Source: a bacterium (GTDB lineage: Bacteria > Elusimicrobiota > Elusimicrobia > UBA1565 > UBA9628). From it: 47,128 nt of DNA. Below the pieces are notes generated by a model, which did not search any database, was not told the origin of the DNA, and saw nothing but the letters and a program-made list of their open reading frames with translations. How positions within the stretch are numbered: position 1 is the stretch's first letter; each line of letters starts with the position of its first letter. The DNA is taken from positions 1-47,128 of the forward strand of contig JAJZJF010000007.1 in the NCBI GenBank assembly GCA_021810245.1, given 5' to 3'. Shown here piece by piece: positions 9,138-16,341 of the stretch. Position numbers and translations under genes: made by a program.

Positions 9138-10453
9138 GAAATTTTGATGTCGTCGTTATCGGGGGAGGAATCACGGGCGCAGGGCTGGCTCGGGATTTAT
9201 CCATGCGCGGGCTTAAAACCCTCATCCTTGAAAAAAAATCCTTCGGGCAAGCGACGACGGCTTCTTCTTCCCATATGATCCACGGCGGGCTCCGCTATTT
9301 AATGTATGACCGCCTGACCACTCAAATCACCTGCTGGGATTCCGGCAATATTCTTCAAATCGCCGGGAAAAATCTAATCCGCCTGCCGATTATTTGGCCC
9401 GTCTATCAAGGCCATGCGCACGGAATCGAAACCGTCGAAACCCTGCTGGAGTCTTATGATCAATTCCAGCCCATGAAAGGCGGGCTCAAGCATTTAAGAC
9501 TCTCCAAAGAAGAAACTCTTTCCTTGATTCCCGGCCTGAGAGAGGAAGGCCTCATCGGCGCGGTTTCTTTTGATGAGTGGTGGGTGGATCCGGTTGAACT
9601 CGTTAAAAAAAATCTTGAATCCGCCCGGAAATATGGAGCCGAAATCGAAGAAGGCCGCGGTCTTGACGAGTTCATCTTAAAAGACCGCCGAATGATTGGC
9701 CTTAAATCAAGCGGAGAAGAAATTCACGCGAAAATTCTCATCAACGCCGCCGGGCCCTGGATCGACGAAGTGGCGGGTTTGGCCGATATCCATATCCCTC
9801 TTCGCCTGCAAAAGGGGACGCATCTGGTCTACAAAGAGAAGCTCTCCGCCTTTGGCCTTCTCCTTCAAACCCTGGACCAAAGATATATCTTCGTCATTCC
9901 CTCTCCTCAAGGAACTCTCATTGGCCCGACCGATATCGCCACCGCTGAAAAGCCTGGGCGGATCACAACTTCCGAGGAAGAAATTCAGTACCTGCTTAAA
10001 ACGGCCCTCCACTATTTGCCGTCATGGCCGGCCAAATATGATTCGACCATTGTCGGCGCGCGCCCGATTTTAGCGCAAAAAGGAAATGAGAAACTTCTCT
10101 CGCGCGGTTTTGAGGTCTTAGATCACGAGAAAAGAGACGGCCTGGGCGGATTCATCACCATCGGCGGCGGAAAAATGTCGGACTTTAGGCTCATGGCCGA
10201 AGAAACCTCCAATCTCGCCTGCGAAAAGCTGGGAATTAAAAACTCTTGCCGCACCGCGCTTGAAACCTTGGACGGAGAAACCCTTGCCCCATCCCCATTT
10301 AGGCGTCCCTCATCCATTCTTGAAGGCTTCTTAAAAGCCCGCCCCCATTTGCGCGAAGCCCACGCCTTTTCCCATCTGGCCTTCGCCTTTTTAAGGCACT
10401 TGTCCCACTCCCACCCCAAAAGCGCGGAATTTAAGTCTTATTATTCGGTTTAG
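9134..10453 (+). CDS. glpD: Glycerol-3-phosphate dehydrogenase-like FAD oxidoreductase, apparent ATA start
   Basis: A 439-residue FAD enzyme of the GlpD/GlpA (DAO) family, which oxidises glycerol-3-phosphate to dihydroxyacetone phosphate and passes electrons to quinone. The track's ATG at 9203 would remove the FAD-binding motif. Upstream in frame, VVVIGGGITGAGLARDL is fully present, preceded by RNFD and an ATA codon with a well-placed GGAG. Further family signatures are SSSHMIHGGLRYL and the C-terminal GGFITIGGGKMSDFRLMAE. It is shorter than aerobic GlpD (about 500 residues or more) and seems to lack most of the C-terminal DAO_C domain, resembling shorter GlpA-like proteins. A G-to-A change from an ATGA junction, or a sequencing error, would explain the start. 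Confidence 0.85.
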   Translation: MRNFDVVVIGGGITGAGLARDLSMRGLKTLILEKKSFGQATTASSSHMIHGGLRYLMYDRLTTQITCWDSGNILQIAGKNLIRLPIIWPVYQGHAHGIETVETLLESYDQFQPMKGGLKHLRLSKEETLSLIPGLREEGLIGAVSFDEWWVDPVELVKKNLESARKYGAEIEEGRGLDEFILKDRRMIGLKSSGEEIHAKILINAAGPWIDEVAGLADIHIPLRLQKGTHLVYKEKLSAFGLLLQTLDQRYIFVIPSPQGTLIGPTDIATAEKPGRITTSEEEIQYLLKTALHYLPSWPAKYDSTIVGARPILAQKGNEKLLSRGFEVLDHEKRDGLGGFITIGGGKMSDFRLMAEETSNLACEKLGIKNSCRTALETLDGETLAPSPFRRPSSILEGFLKARPHLREAHAFSHLAFAFLRHLSHSHPKSAEFKSYYSV

Positions 10454-10507
10454 AACCCCCTAAAAAATCTTTTCAAAACAAAGAGTTGAATAGAAAAATC
10501 AGAGAAC

Positions 10508-10592
10508 ATGCTTCTTAACTCCTTCGTTTTAAACGCCAATCAGCGTTTTTTGAAGGGTTTGCGTGAGCTGGCGGGACCGCGTCGCGGCGATT
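10508..10592 (+). repeat. Imperfect direct repeat, copy 1
   Basis: An 85-nt element that matches 11283-11364 in the same orientation apart from a 3-nt indel and scattered substitutions. It contains an identical core (AATCAGCGTTTTTTGAAGGG) and a shared CCGCGTCGCG block. A 61-codon ORF overlaps it, but the two copies do not differ in a coding-like pattern. It lies 54 bp after the glpD-like gene. No terminal inverted repeat was recognised. Confidence 0.75.
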
Positions 10593-10681
10593 TTGCCGGA
10601 TTCCTAAACGACGCGCTCGATTTCGGGTTCATGAAGCGAGGCGCGGCAACTAAAATTCCCCCGCGACAAATCCCGATTTGT

Positions 10682-10700
10682 GTTGTATTATAATTACAAC
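10682..10700 (+). promoter_or_regulatory. Palindromic operator over the -10 of the XRE-like gene
   Basis: GTTGTA and TACAAC form a perfect 6-bp inverted repeat around a 7-nt spacer that contains TATAAT. The ATG of the XRE-like gene is 19 bp downstream. This layout is typical of an autorepressed promoter. No good -35 is visible at the right distance. Confidence 0.55.
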
Positions 10701-10718
10701 ACGGCAAAGGGGAATAAG

Positions 10719-10936
10719 ATGAACAAGGGGAAAAAGTTTGGAGAGTATTTTAAGAGCCTGCGGCTTCATCTTGGGTTGGCTTTGCGCGACTTTTGCCTGA
10801 AAAACGGTTTTGACCCCGGCAATGTCAGCAAATTGGAGCGGGGAGTTTTTTGCCTCCCCAAGATGATCAAAAAATTCGCGTCTATGCGTATAATAGCATG
10901 AGAAAGCAAAATCAGGAAAAACTTATTATGCCGTAA
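10719..10936 (+). pseudogene. XRE-type HTH regulator/antitoxin remnant, frameshifted
   Basis: The start has AAAGGGGAATAAG upstream. The open frame gives 60 residues (to 10901) with an XRE helix-turn-helix: FGEYFKSLRLHLGLALRDF then NGFDPGNVSKLERG, very like small antitoxin-type regulators of about 100 residues. After the T6 run at 10846-10851 the frame diverges from the family. Inserting one T gives LPPQDDQKIRVYAYNS, which resembles the usual continuation (LPPPxxxxKxxxYA), running to a stop at 10934-10936. Even repaired it would be only about 70 residues, so the 3' end also looks lost. It could be a decayed antitoxin, a natural short repressor or a homopolymer sequencing error. Confidence 0.6.
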
Positions 10937-10955
10937 AATAGAGGATGAAATTGAC

Positions 10956-11252
10956 ATGACTATTCCAACACAAGATACGGTTATAGATAGGCTGAAAAGG
11001 TACTGGGCAAAAGAAAAATGGTGGTTCATATTGACGGTTGTCCTAGGGATAATTGCTGGCGTGGCGATAGCGGATGGAGACAGGGAAGGATTTTTAGGAA
11101 CGCCTCTATCTATACTTATTGGAATAACTAGGGCAATAACTTTTGTAGCCCTTCTCAGATTCATAGTATGGCCTATTATAAGGGCGCCTATAGTTGCTTT
11201 CCGTGAAATGCGCAAAGCAAATATTCCACCCAAAAGCTCCGATAAAATCTAA
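10956..11252 (+). CDS. Small membrane protein of unknown function
   Basis: A 98-residue protein with a charged N-terminus (DRLKRYWAKEKWW), a first hydrophobic helix at about 23-41 (FILTVVLGIIAGVAIA), a second at about 50-75 (LSILIGITRAITFVALLRFIVW), and a basic C-terminal tail. GAGG lies upstream of the ATG. Codon use is visibly more AT-rich (many ata, aaa and tta codons) than in the flanking genes, which suggests recent acquisition. It follows the broken XRE regulator by 19 bp, so the two may be remnants of one transferred unit. I do not recognise a family. Confidence 0.65.
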   Translation: MTIPTQDTVIDRLKRYWAKEKWWFILTVVLGIIAGVAIADGDREGFLGTPLSILIGITRAITFVALLRFIVWPIIRAPIVAFREMRKANIPPKSSDKI

Positions 11253-11282
11253 AGTGATGCGGAGGTAAAATCAAGCGCTAGG

Positions 11283-11364
11283 ATGCTTAACTCATCCGTT
11301 TTAGGCGGCAATCAGCGTTTTTTGAAGGGCTTCCGTGATCTGGTAAAACCGCGTCGCGACGATT
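11283..11364 (+). repeat. Imperfect direct repeat, copy 2
   Basis: An 82-nt counterpart of 10508-10592, with the 20-nt core AATCAGCGTTTTTTGAAGGG identical and CCGCGTCGCG shared. It sits between the small membrane protein gene and the phosphoesterase gene. Together the copies bracket the AT-richer island, 775 bp apart start to start. Confidence 0.75.
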
Positions 11365-11401
11365 CAGGGAAAAACTTTTCGCCGTTTGATAGAATAATTC
11401 C

Positions 11402-12280
11402 ATGATCAATTTTATTTTTCTCATCGCCTTGATGATTCAACCGGGTTTTGCCGCCATCAAACCAGCAAAACCGACGAAAAAAATTCCCCCGTTCCATAAA
11501 ATTTTAATCGTCATTTTTGAAAACACGAATTATCAAGACGCGGCCAAGCAGCCGTTTATGGCTTCTCTCGCAAAAAAAGGGGCTCTCCTTGCCAATTACC
11601 ACGCCGTCGCCCATCCCTCCTTGCCGAACTATCTCGCCTTAACGTCGGGAAACACTTGGGGGATCCATGATGACAACGACGCGACTCTTAAGGTCCGCCA
11701 TATCGGCGATTTATTAGATGAAGCCCACAAAAGCTGGAAGGTTTACGCCGAGGCCTATCCGGGAAAACCCGGCCAATGTTTTCTAGGATCTTATTCCGGA
11801 ACCTATGCGCGAAAACACGTGCCGATGCTCAGCTATAAAGACGTTCAAAAAACCCCGGCCCTGTGCGGCAAAATCGTCAACGCAAAAGAATTTTTTAGTG
11901 ATTTTCAAAAAAAATCTCTGCCGGATTTCGCCCTTTACATTCCCGATCTAAAAAATGACGCGCACAATACCGACGTTCGCTACGCGGACCGCTGGTTTAA
12001 AAAAGATTTCGGTCCGCTCATGTCAAAATGGCCGAAAAACGAGCTCCTCGCCTTTACTTTCGATGAAGACGGCTCTTATAACGTCCACACCCATGGGTAT
12101 AACAAAAGCGCCAACCGCGTCTTGACGGTCTTGTATGGACAAGGCGTGCGGCGCGGAGAGGTCTCAAAAAAGTGGTATAGCCATTACAGCCTGTTAAAGA
12201 CTGTGGAAGCGGCGTTGGGGCTTAAGAGTTTAGGACAAAAAGACAAGTCGGCTCCCATCATCGACGATGTATGGAACTAA
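11402..12280 (+). CDS. Secreted phosphoesterase (acid phosphatase / phospholipase C family)
   Basis: A 292-residue protein of the bacterial phosphoesterase family (PF04185-type; alkaline-phosphatase fold), which hydrolyses phosphomonoesters or phospholipid headgroups outside the cytoplasm. A short signal peptide (MINFIFLIALMIQPGFAA) opens the protein. Family motifs are ILIVIFENTNYQDA near the N-terminus (Glu/Asn metal ligand region), AHPSLPNYLALTSG, and LAFTFDEDG near the C-terminus, all expected metal-site segments. Length is typical of the smaller members. It stands alone on its strand and converges on the lipoprotein gene, with a hairpin between them. Substrate not deducible. Confidence 0.85.
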   Translation: MINFIFLIALMIQPGFAAIKPAKPTKKIPPFHKILIVIFENTNYQDAAKQPFMASLAKKGALLANYHAVAHPSLPNYLALTSGNTWGIHDDNDATLKVRHIGDLLDEAHKSWKVYAEAYPGKPGQCFLGSYSGTYARKHVPMLSYKDVQKTPALCGKIVNAKEFFSDFQKKSLPDFALYIPDLKNDAHNTDVRYADRWFKKDFGPLMSKWPKNELLAFTFDEDGSYNVHTHGYNKSANRVLTVLYGQGVRRGEVSKKWYSHYSLLKTVEAALGLKSLGQKDKSAPIIDDVWN

Positions 12281-12297
12281 GGCTCTGTGACAGAGCC
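12281..12297. terminator. Hairpin between convergent genes, possible bidirectional terminator
   Basis: GGCTCTG-TGA-CAGAGCC, a perfect 7-bp stem with a 3-nt loop between convergent stop codons. No clear T-tract follows on either strand, so termination is inferred from position. Confidence 0.5.
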
Positions 12298-12971
12298 TAA
12301 CCTTGGGATTTCGTCGCGATCAGTTGCGGCCAGATGGGGACCAGCGAATTAATAAAAGAATTGGTGATATCGGTAATCGCTGACAGGCGATCTAAACCCT
12401 GATAGGTCATCGAAGCCGACCAAAGAACCTGCCCTGTTTGAACATCCACCATTCGCGACACCATCGAAACCTGGGCCGCGGAAGTGACAATTTGAGAGCC
12501 GGGAACGCCCATCACCGAGCCCTGCGAATAAACGTTGTTTCCCGGGATAGGCGTCATCCCATAGCCATACATTCCTGGATAGCCGACCGCCGGGTATCCC
12601 GCCGCTCCGGTAACGACATAACTTTGACTGGGAGCGCTGGCCACCACGCTACCGACAAAGAGAGCGTCAACGCCGAGAATCTTTCCTACCTGATGAACCG
12701 TTGAGGGATCCAAAATCCCCGAGGCAGCTAGGTGATTTTCATTTAAAATCGCGTTAAGTTGCTGCCGTTCAATGACATTAGCCCCATGGGCCACCAAGGC
12801 CTGGGTCATCATATCCGCCGCCGCATTGCCGTTAGAACCGCTAAAGCCAACGACGGCGACACGATGAATGGACGCGAAATCAAAGCGCGGGTTATAGGCC
12901 ACGCTGGGGGCCGAGGAACACCCGATGACGGCGAGAGAAGCGCTTAAGAAAAGAAAAGAGACTTTTCTCAT
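12297..12971 (-). CDS. CsgG/LpoB-like lipoprotein
   Basis: A 224-residue lipoprotein. The signal peptide ends in a lipobox-like AVIGC (Cys about residue 18). The core IHRVAVVGFSGSNGNAAADMMTQAL, VIERQQLNAIL and VGKILGVDALFVGSVV matches the fold shared by CsgG, LpoB and related lipoproteins. A later MVDVQTGQVLWSASMTYQG is the typical closing strand of that fold. A Gly/Tyr/Pro-rich loop (VGYPGMYGYGMTPIPG) is inserted midway. LpoB-type proteins activate penicillin-binding proteins and CsgG forms secretion pores; this protein lacks an obvious pore insert, so an accessory envelope role is more likely. Its start overlaps the stop of the TPR gene by 4 nt. Confidence 0.75.
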   Translation of the reverse strand: MRKVSFLFLSASLAVIGCSSAPSVAYNPRFDFASIHRVAVVGFSGSNGNAAADMMTQALVAHGANVIERQQLNAILNENHLAASGILDPSTVHQVGKILGVDALFVGSVVASAPSQSYVVTGAAGYPAVGYPGMYGYGMTPIPGNNVYSQGSVMGVPGSQIVTSAAQVSMVSRMVDVQTGQVLWSASMTYQGLDRLSAITDITNSFINSLVPIWPQLIATKSQG

Positions 12972-13438
12972 GGGGTTTTCTTGGTTTTCTTAATGACGAT
13001 CTTGGGGTCGATATGGTGAATATGAAGTATGGCGGTGTTTTTCATTTCAGGGTCGGTCGCCCACTTAAGGCACTCCTGCCATTCTTTAAGGGCTTTTTTA
13101 GTCTCTTTACGATACTCATAAATCAAGCCCAACATATAATGGCCCTCGACCAATTTTGGATCAATTTTGACCGCCTCTTCAAAAGCCCGCCTCGAATCTG
13201 CATACCGCTTCATTTTTTTAAAGATAAAGCCTAGTTGAATCTCCAATTCCGCATTCTTGGGGTATTTTTTAGCGGCCTCTTCGATGACATCCTTGGCTTG
13301 GACCAAATCAGGGCTAACGGCGGGAGAAGTTTTTGCCGGTTTGACCGTTCCCGCAACTTTCTGCGCGCTTAAAGCCAAAGGACCAACCAAGACAAAAACG
13401 GACACAAACGCGAAAATCTTAAAAGAAGTTAATTTCAT
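12968..13438 (-). CDS. Secreted TPR-repeat protein
   Basis: A 156-residue protein. The track starts 12 codons earlier, but the ATG at 13438 has a strong Shine-Dalgarno (GGGAGG, 5 nt spacing) and opens into a signal peptide (MKLTSFKIFAFVSVFVLV...LSAQK). The mature part contains two or three tetratricopeptide repeats (about residues 55-140: YPKNAELEIQLGFIFKKMKRY, PKLVEGHYMLGLIYEYRKE), which form a protein-binding surface. It probably acts outside the cytoplasm, perhaps as partner of the lipoprotein encoded immediately downstream with overlapping codons. Confidence 0.75.
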   Translation of the reverse strand: MKLTSFKIFAFVSVFVLVGPLALSAQKVAGTVKPAKTSPAVSPDLVQAKDVIEEAAKKYPKNAELEIQLGFIFKKMKRYADSRRAFEEAVKIDPKLVEGHYMLGLIYEYRKETKKALKEWQECLKWATDPEMKNTAILHIHHIDPKIVIKKTKKTP

Positions 13439-13460
13439 ATCTGCCTCCCAGAAAATTATG

Positions 13461-13754
13461 TTAGCAAATTCCAAGCTCGCTTAGAATTTGCGGGATATCG
13501 GCCAACTTTACATGGCTTTTCCAAACCCCATCGGGGTAAATGAATAAATTGGGACCCTGGGCGCATAAATCGAGGCAGCCCGAGTTCGCCACCCTGATTT
13601 TGCCTTTGAGACCCGCCGCCTTGACGGACTCTTTAAGGGCTTTGCAAAGCTCCACCCCGCCTTCTAAAGAATCAGCGCAGGAAGGACGCCCGTCCTCTCT
13701 TTTATTGACGCAAACGAAAACAGTTTTTTGATAGGGAATTTTTTTTCGTTCCAT
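13461..13754 (-). CDS. Thioredoxin-like [2Fe-2S] ferredoxin
   Basis: A 97-residue protein of the (2Fe-2S) ferredoxin family with a thioredoxin-like fold. Four Cys ligands are spaced as expected: C-x10-C near the N-terminus (CVNKREDGRPSC) and C-x3-C later (GCLDLC), followed by the family's AQGPNLFIYPDGVW. A small electron carrier in the cytoplasm. The start overlaps the stop of the MurU-like gene (TAATG), so it is part of the same operon. Why an electron carrier belongs with wall-recycling genes is not evident. Confidence 0.88.
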   Translation of the reverse strand: MERKKIPYQKTVFVCVNKREDGRPSCADSLEGGVELCKALKESVKAAGLKGKIRVANSGCLDLCAQGPNLFIYPDGVWKSHVKLADIPQILSELGIC

Positions 13755-14482
13755 TAAGACAACTCTTCAAGCCAAAAAGGGGCTTCCTGACCCCCTTTCA
13801 GAAAATCCTCGGAATTGCCGACATCACGCCAGGCAAAAGAATCAGCTAAAAAAGCCTGAATATTTTCGCCCTCTTCCGCCAAGCGGAGATATAAATCAAT
13901 GATAGAAAATTTCCCAACTTCCTTGATCTTTGAAAATATCCTGGGGCTGACGACATGAATCCCGTCAAAAGCCAGGGCCTTGAACTCCCCTGATTTTGAA
14001 AAAGACCGGGTTTTTCCCTCTTTTTGGTATCCGCATAAACGGCCTTCCTCAAATAAAAGAAAGCGGGAACTCAAACGCTGGCGCACCGACAAGGTCGCGA
14101 GAGCTCCTTTGGAATCTAAGTGAAATTGATAGAGACTCTTTAAATCAACCCGGCTTAAGACGTCAGCATTATGAATAAAAAAAGGAGCGCCATCTTCCAA
14201 AAAACGCGCCGCGTTTTTAAGCCCGCCTCCAGTCTCGAGAATCTCCTCTTCATGAGAAACCCTGATGGGAACGCCAAAAGACTTTTGGGAAATAAAATCT
14301 TTAATCTGGTCGGCCTTATAATGCGTGTTAATGACAATCGAAGAAACTCGAGCCTTGATCAGCCGCCGAATGGCGATTTCAAGGAGCGAAACGCCTCCAA
14401 CGGTCAAAAGAGGTTTGGGAGTTTTTTCGGTCAATGGGCCCAGCCTCTTTCCAAACCCGGCCGAGAAAATTAAAGCCTGCAT
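13754..14482 (-). CDS. murU: MurU-like sugar-1-phosphate nucleotidyltransferase
   Basis: A 242-residue NTP-transferase. The N-terminal signature MQALIFSAGFGKRLGPLTEKTPKPLL contains the nucleotide loop and the conserved KPKPLL-type segment. ETGGGLKNA and FFIHNADVL provide the metal-binding Asp, and AWRDVGNSEDF closes the fold. Length fits MurU (MurNAc-1-phosphate uridylyltransferase, about 225-240 residues); mannose-1-phosphate guanylyltransferases are similar and cannot be excluded. The neighbouring AmgK-like kinase, 12 bp upstream, is what points to MurU: kinase plus uridylyltransferase convert recycled MurNAc to UDP-MurNAc. Confidence 0.8.
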   Translation of the reverse strand: MQALIFSAGFGKRLGPLTEKTPKPLLTVGGVSLLEIAIRRLIKARVSSIVINTHYKADQIKDFISQKSFGVPIRVSHEEEILETGGGLKNAARFLEDGAPFFIHNADVLSRVDLKSLYQFHLDSKGALATLSVRQRLSSRFLLFEEGRLCGYQKEGKTRSFSKSGEFKALAFDGIHVVSPRIFSKIKEVGKFSIIDLYLRLAEEGENIQAFLADSFAWRDVGNSEDFLKGGQEAPFWLEELS

Positions 14483-14494
14483 GAAAGAATAAAA

Positions 14495-15940
14495 TTAAGC
14501 GACAGGCTGAGGCAAACTCAAGTGTTTCACCAGAACGTTTAATGAGAAATTTTTCCTCAGATGTTCCGCCAATTTTTCCGCGCAATAGACCGAGCGATGG
14601 CGCCCGCCCGTGCATCCAAAAGCGACAAAAAGATTTGAAAATCCGCGAGAAGTATAATTTTCAACGCTTTGATCGATAATTGAAAAGATAGAAGTTAAGA
14701 ATCTTTTAACCTCGGGACTTTTGTCTAAAAGCGAAATCACCTCGGCGTCCAAGCCCGTTAAATTGGCCATCTTTTTATCGCGCCCGGGATTCGGCAAGGC
14801 CCGGCAATCAAACACAAAACCGCCGCCATGCCCATTTTCATCTCTAGGAACTCCCGCGGGATAAGAAAAACTAAAAATATTGACCGTCAGTTTCTTGGTC
14901 GCTGCGCCCAAAGCCATCAACTGGGGAGAAGAAGCCATTTTCTTAAGCAAGGGAACAAAGGCGGGCAAGGAAACTCCTAGTTCTTGCGTTTCCAGAAGCC
15001 AGGACAAATTCTTAAGAGCGAAAGGGATGCTCTGAAGAAAATGAGGTTTTCTATCGTAAAATCCTCTCAAACCGTAGGCTCCGAGAGCCTGGAGAATGCG
15101 AATCAAAATAAAGCCTGGGTAATATTTCATGAAAGCGGCACGATTATAAGACGTTGTTTTTCCCAAAGCTTTTAAGTAGGCCTCTAACAGCTCTTCTCTA
15201 AAGGCCGCGCTAAGATTAGCCTTAGCGTCAAAAGCGAGAGAGGCGATATCATATTGCAAGGCCCCGTGCCGCCCCCCTTGATAATCGATAAAAGCGGGCT
15301 TTCCGCCGCAGACCATGATATTTCTCGACTGAAAATCGCGGTATAGGAAATAATTGGAATCAGCTCCCGACAGGAAATCGCTAAAGCGCTCAAAATCTTC
15401 TTCCAAGGCCTGCTCATCAAACGGGATATGGGCCAAGGTTAGAAAATAATATTTAAAATGATTCATGTCCCAAAGCATGGATTTTTTATCAAAATGGGAG
15501 CGCGGATAGCAGGCGGAATAGTCTAAGTTTTTTCCCGCTTCGACTTGAAAACGCGGCAAGATTTCAGCCGCTTCCAAATAGACGGAAGCGACCTCGGGCG
15601 GTATTTTCTGTTTCGATCGGTTTTGAGAGAGATAGTCAAAAAGTGTCACATCCCCCAAATCTTCTTCCAAATAAACTCCAGCGCCAAGGTTTTCAGCGTA
15701 GATTTCGGGCACGAAAAGCCCGCTTTTGCGGAAGCGCCTTGAGAAAGAAAGGAAGGCCTCGTTTTCCTTTCTCTCCGGCCCCCAAACCCCAATGACGCTT
15801 AGATTTTTGGCGCGCAAGCGAAAAATCTTCCGACTGGATCCGTCGCCTTTCAAAGCCTCAATGGAAACAGGAGCTTGAGAGAAGGTTTTTTTAAATAGGG
15901 CTAAAAGAGATGATTCTGGAGTTTCCAACGAGCCTCTCAC
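14495..15940 (-). CDS. AmgK-like sugar kinase fused to a RapZ C-terminal domain
   Basis: A 481-residue two-domain protein. Residues 1-340 are an aminoglycoside-phosphotransferase-type kinase: glycine-rich GDGSSRKIFRL, catalytic loop YRDFQSRNIMV, metal-binding FIDYQGGRHGALQYDIAS. This resembles AmgK, which phosphorylates MurNAc/GlcNAc at the anomeric position. Residues about 355-475 match the C-terminal domain of RapZ: FVFDCRALPNPGRDKKMANLTGLD and VAFGCTGGRHRSVYCAEKLAEHL. In E. coli RapZ the GCTGGxHRSV segment lies in the glucosamine-6-phosphate sensing domain. The RapZ N-terminal P-loop domain is absent. The start is GTG, overlapping the regulator's stop (GTGA). Inference: the RapZ part may sense amino-sugar phosphates and tune the kinase. 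Confidence 0.85.
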   Translation of the reverse strand: MRGSLETPESSLLALFKKTFSQAPVSIEALKGDGSSRKIFRLRAKNLSVIGVWGPERKENEAFLSFSRRFRKSGLFVPEIYAENLGAGVYLEEDLGDVTLFDYLSQNRSKQKIPPEVASVYLEAAEILPRFQVEAGKNLDYSACYPRSHFDKKSMLWDMNHFKYYFLTLAHIPFDEQALEEDFERFSDFLSGADSNYFLYRDFQSRNIMVCGGKPAFIDYQGGRHGALQYDIASLAFDAKANLSAAFREELLEAYLKALGKTTSYNRAAFMKYYPGFILIRILQALGAYGLRGFYDRKPHFLQSIPFALKNLSWLLETQELGVSLPAFVPLLKKMASSPQLMALGAATKKLTVNIFSFSYPAGVPRDENGHGGGFVFDCRALPNPGRDKKMANLTGLDAEVISLLDKSPEVKRFLTSIFSIIDQSVENYTSRGFSNLFVAFGCTGGRHRSVYCAEKLAEHLRKNFSLNVLVKHLSLPQPVA

Positions 15941-16341
15941 GAAGGCTTGCCCTTCTTGCGATTTTCGACCGCCGCAATCGCGCGCTCAATCTTAGTCTTA
16001 AGCGCCTCGATTTCGACGGGTTTAACGATATAGTCGACGGCGCCAAATAAAAGGGCGTCATTTAAGGTCGCGGCATCGGCAAGGCCGGAAACGACGATGA
16101 TGGGAATATCAGAATATTTGGCCGAAGCCCGAAGTTCCCGCGTAAAAGCGATTCCATCTTCTCCCGGCATCATGATGTCCATTAATATCAGGCTTGGCTT
16201 GCGCACTTCAATGGCTTCCCGCGCTTCCTTAGCGCTAAGAGCACACGCGGCGTCATAGCCCAAAAACGGCAGTGTCTTTTCGTAAAACTCGCATAAAGAC
16301 ACCTCATCATCCACCGCCAAAATTAAGTGTTTATTCGCCAT
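15937..16341 (-). CDS. REC-only response regulator
   Basis: A 134-residue stand-alone receiver domain. The ATG at 16341 is chosen (AAGGA 7 nt upstream; homology starts at HLILAVDDE), 10 codons inside the track ORF. Conserved residues are visible: acidic pair in AVDDE, phospho-acceptor Asp in LILMDIMMPGEDG, Ser in IVVSG, and Lys in YIVKPV. There is no output domain, so it must act by protein contact. Its 5' end overlaps the MauE/DoxX gene by 11 bp and its stop overlaps the kinase start. No histidine kinase gene is in the window. Confidence 0.9.
   Translation of the reverse strand: MANKHLILAVDDEVSLCEFYEKTLPFLGYDAACALSAKEAREAIEVRKPSLILMDIMMPGEDGIAFTRELRASAKYSDIPIIVVSGLADAATLNDALLFGAVDYIVKPVEIEALKTKIERAIAAVENRKKGKPS

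Noticed and set aside
9203-9205. ATG 9203 as start of the glpD-like gene
   Set aside because: It would delete the GxGxxG FAD-binding motif, which is intact upstream in the same frame.
10508-10693. 61-codon ORF over repeat copy 1 (and a similar reading in copy 2)
   Set aside because: The two copies share NQRFLKG-like residues, but substitutions do not favour third positions, no Shine-Dalgarno is seen, and the reading frames diverge after the repeat. Treated as a repeat.
10840-10859. GGGGAG-T6-CTCCCC hairpin as a terminator
   Set aside because: The T-run lies in the loop, not after the stem, and the sequence is inside the XRE-like reading frame.
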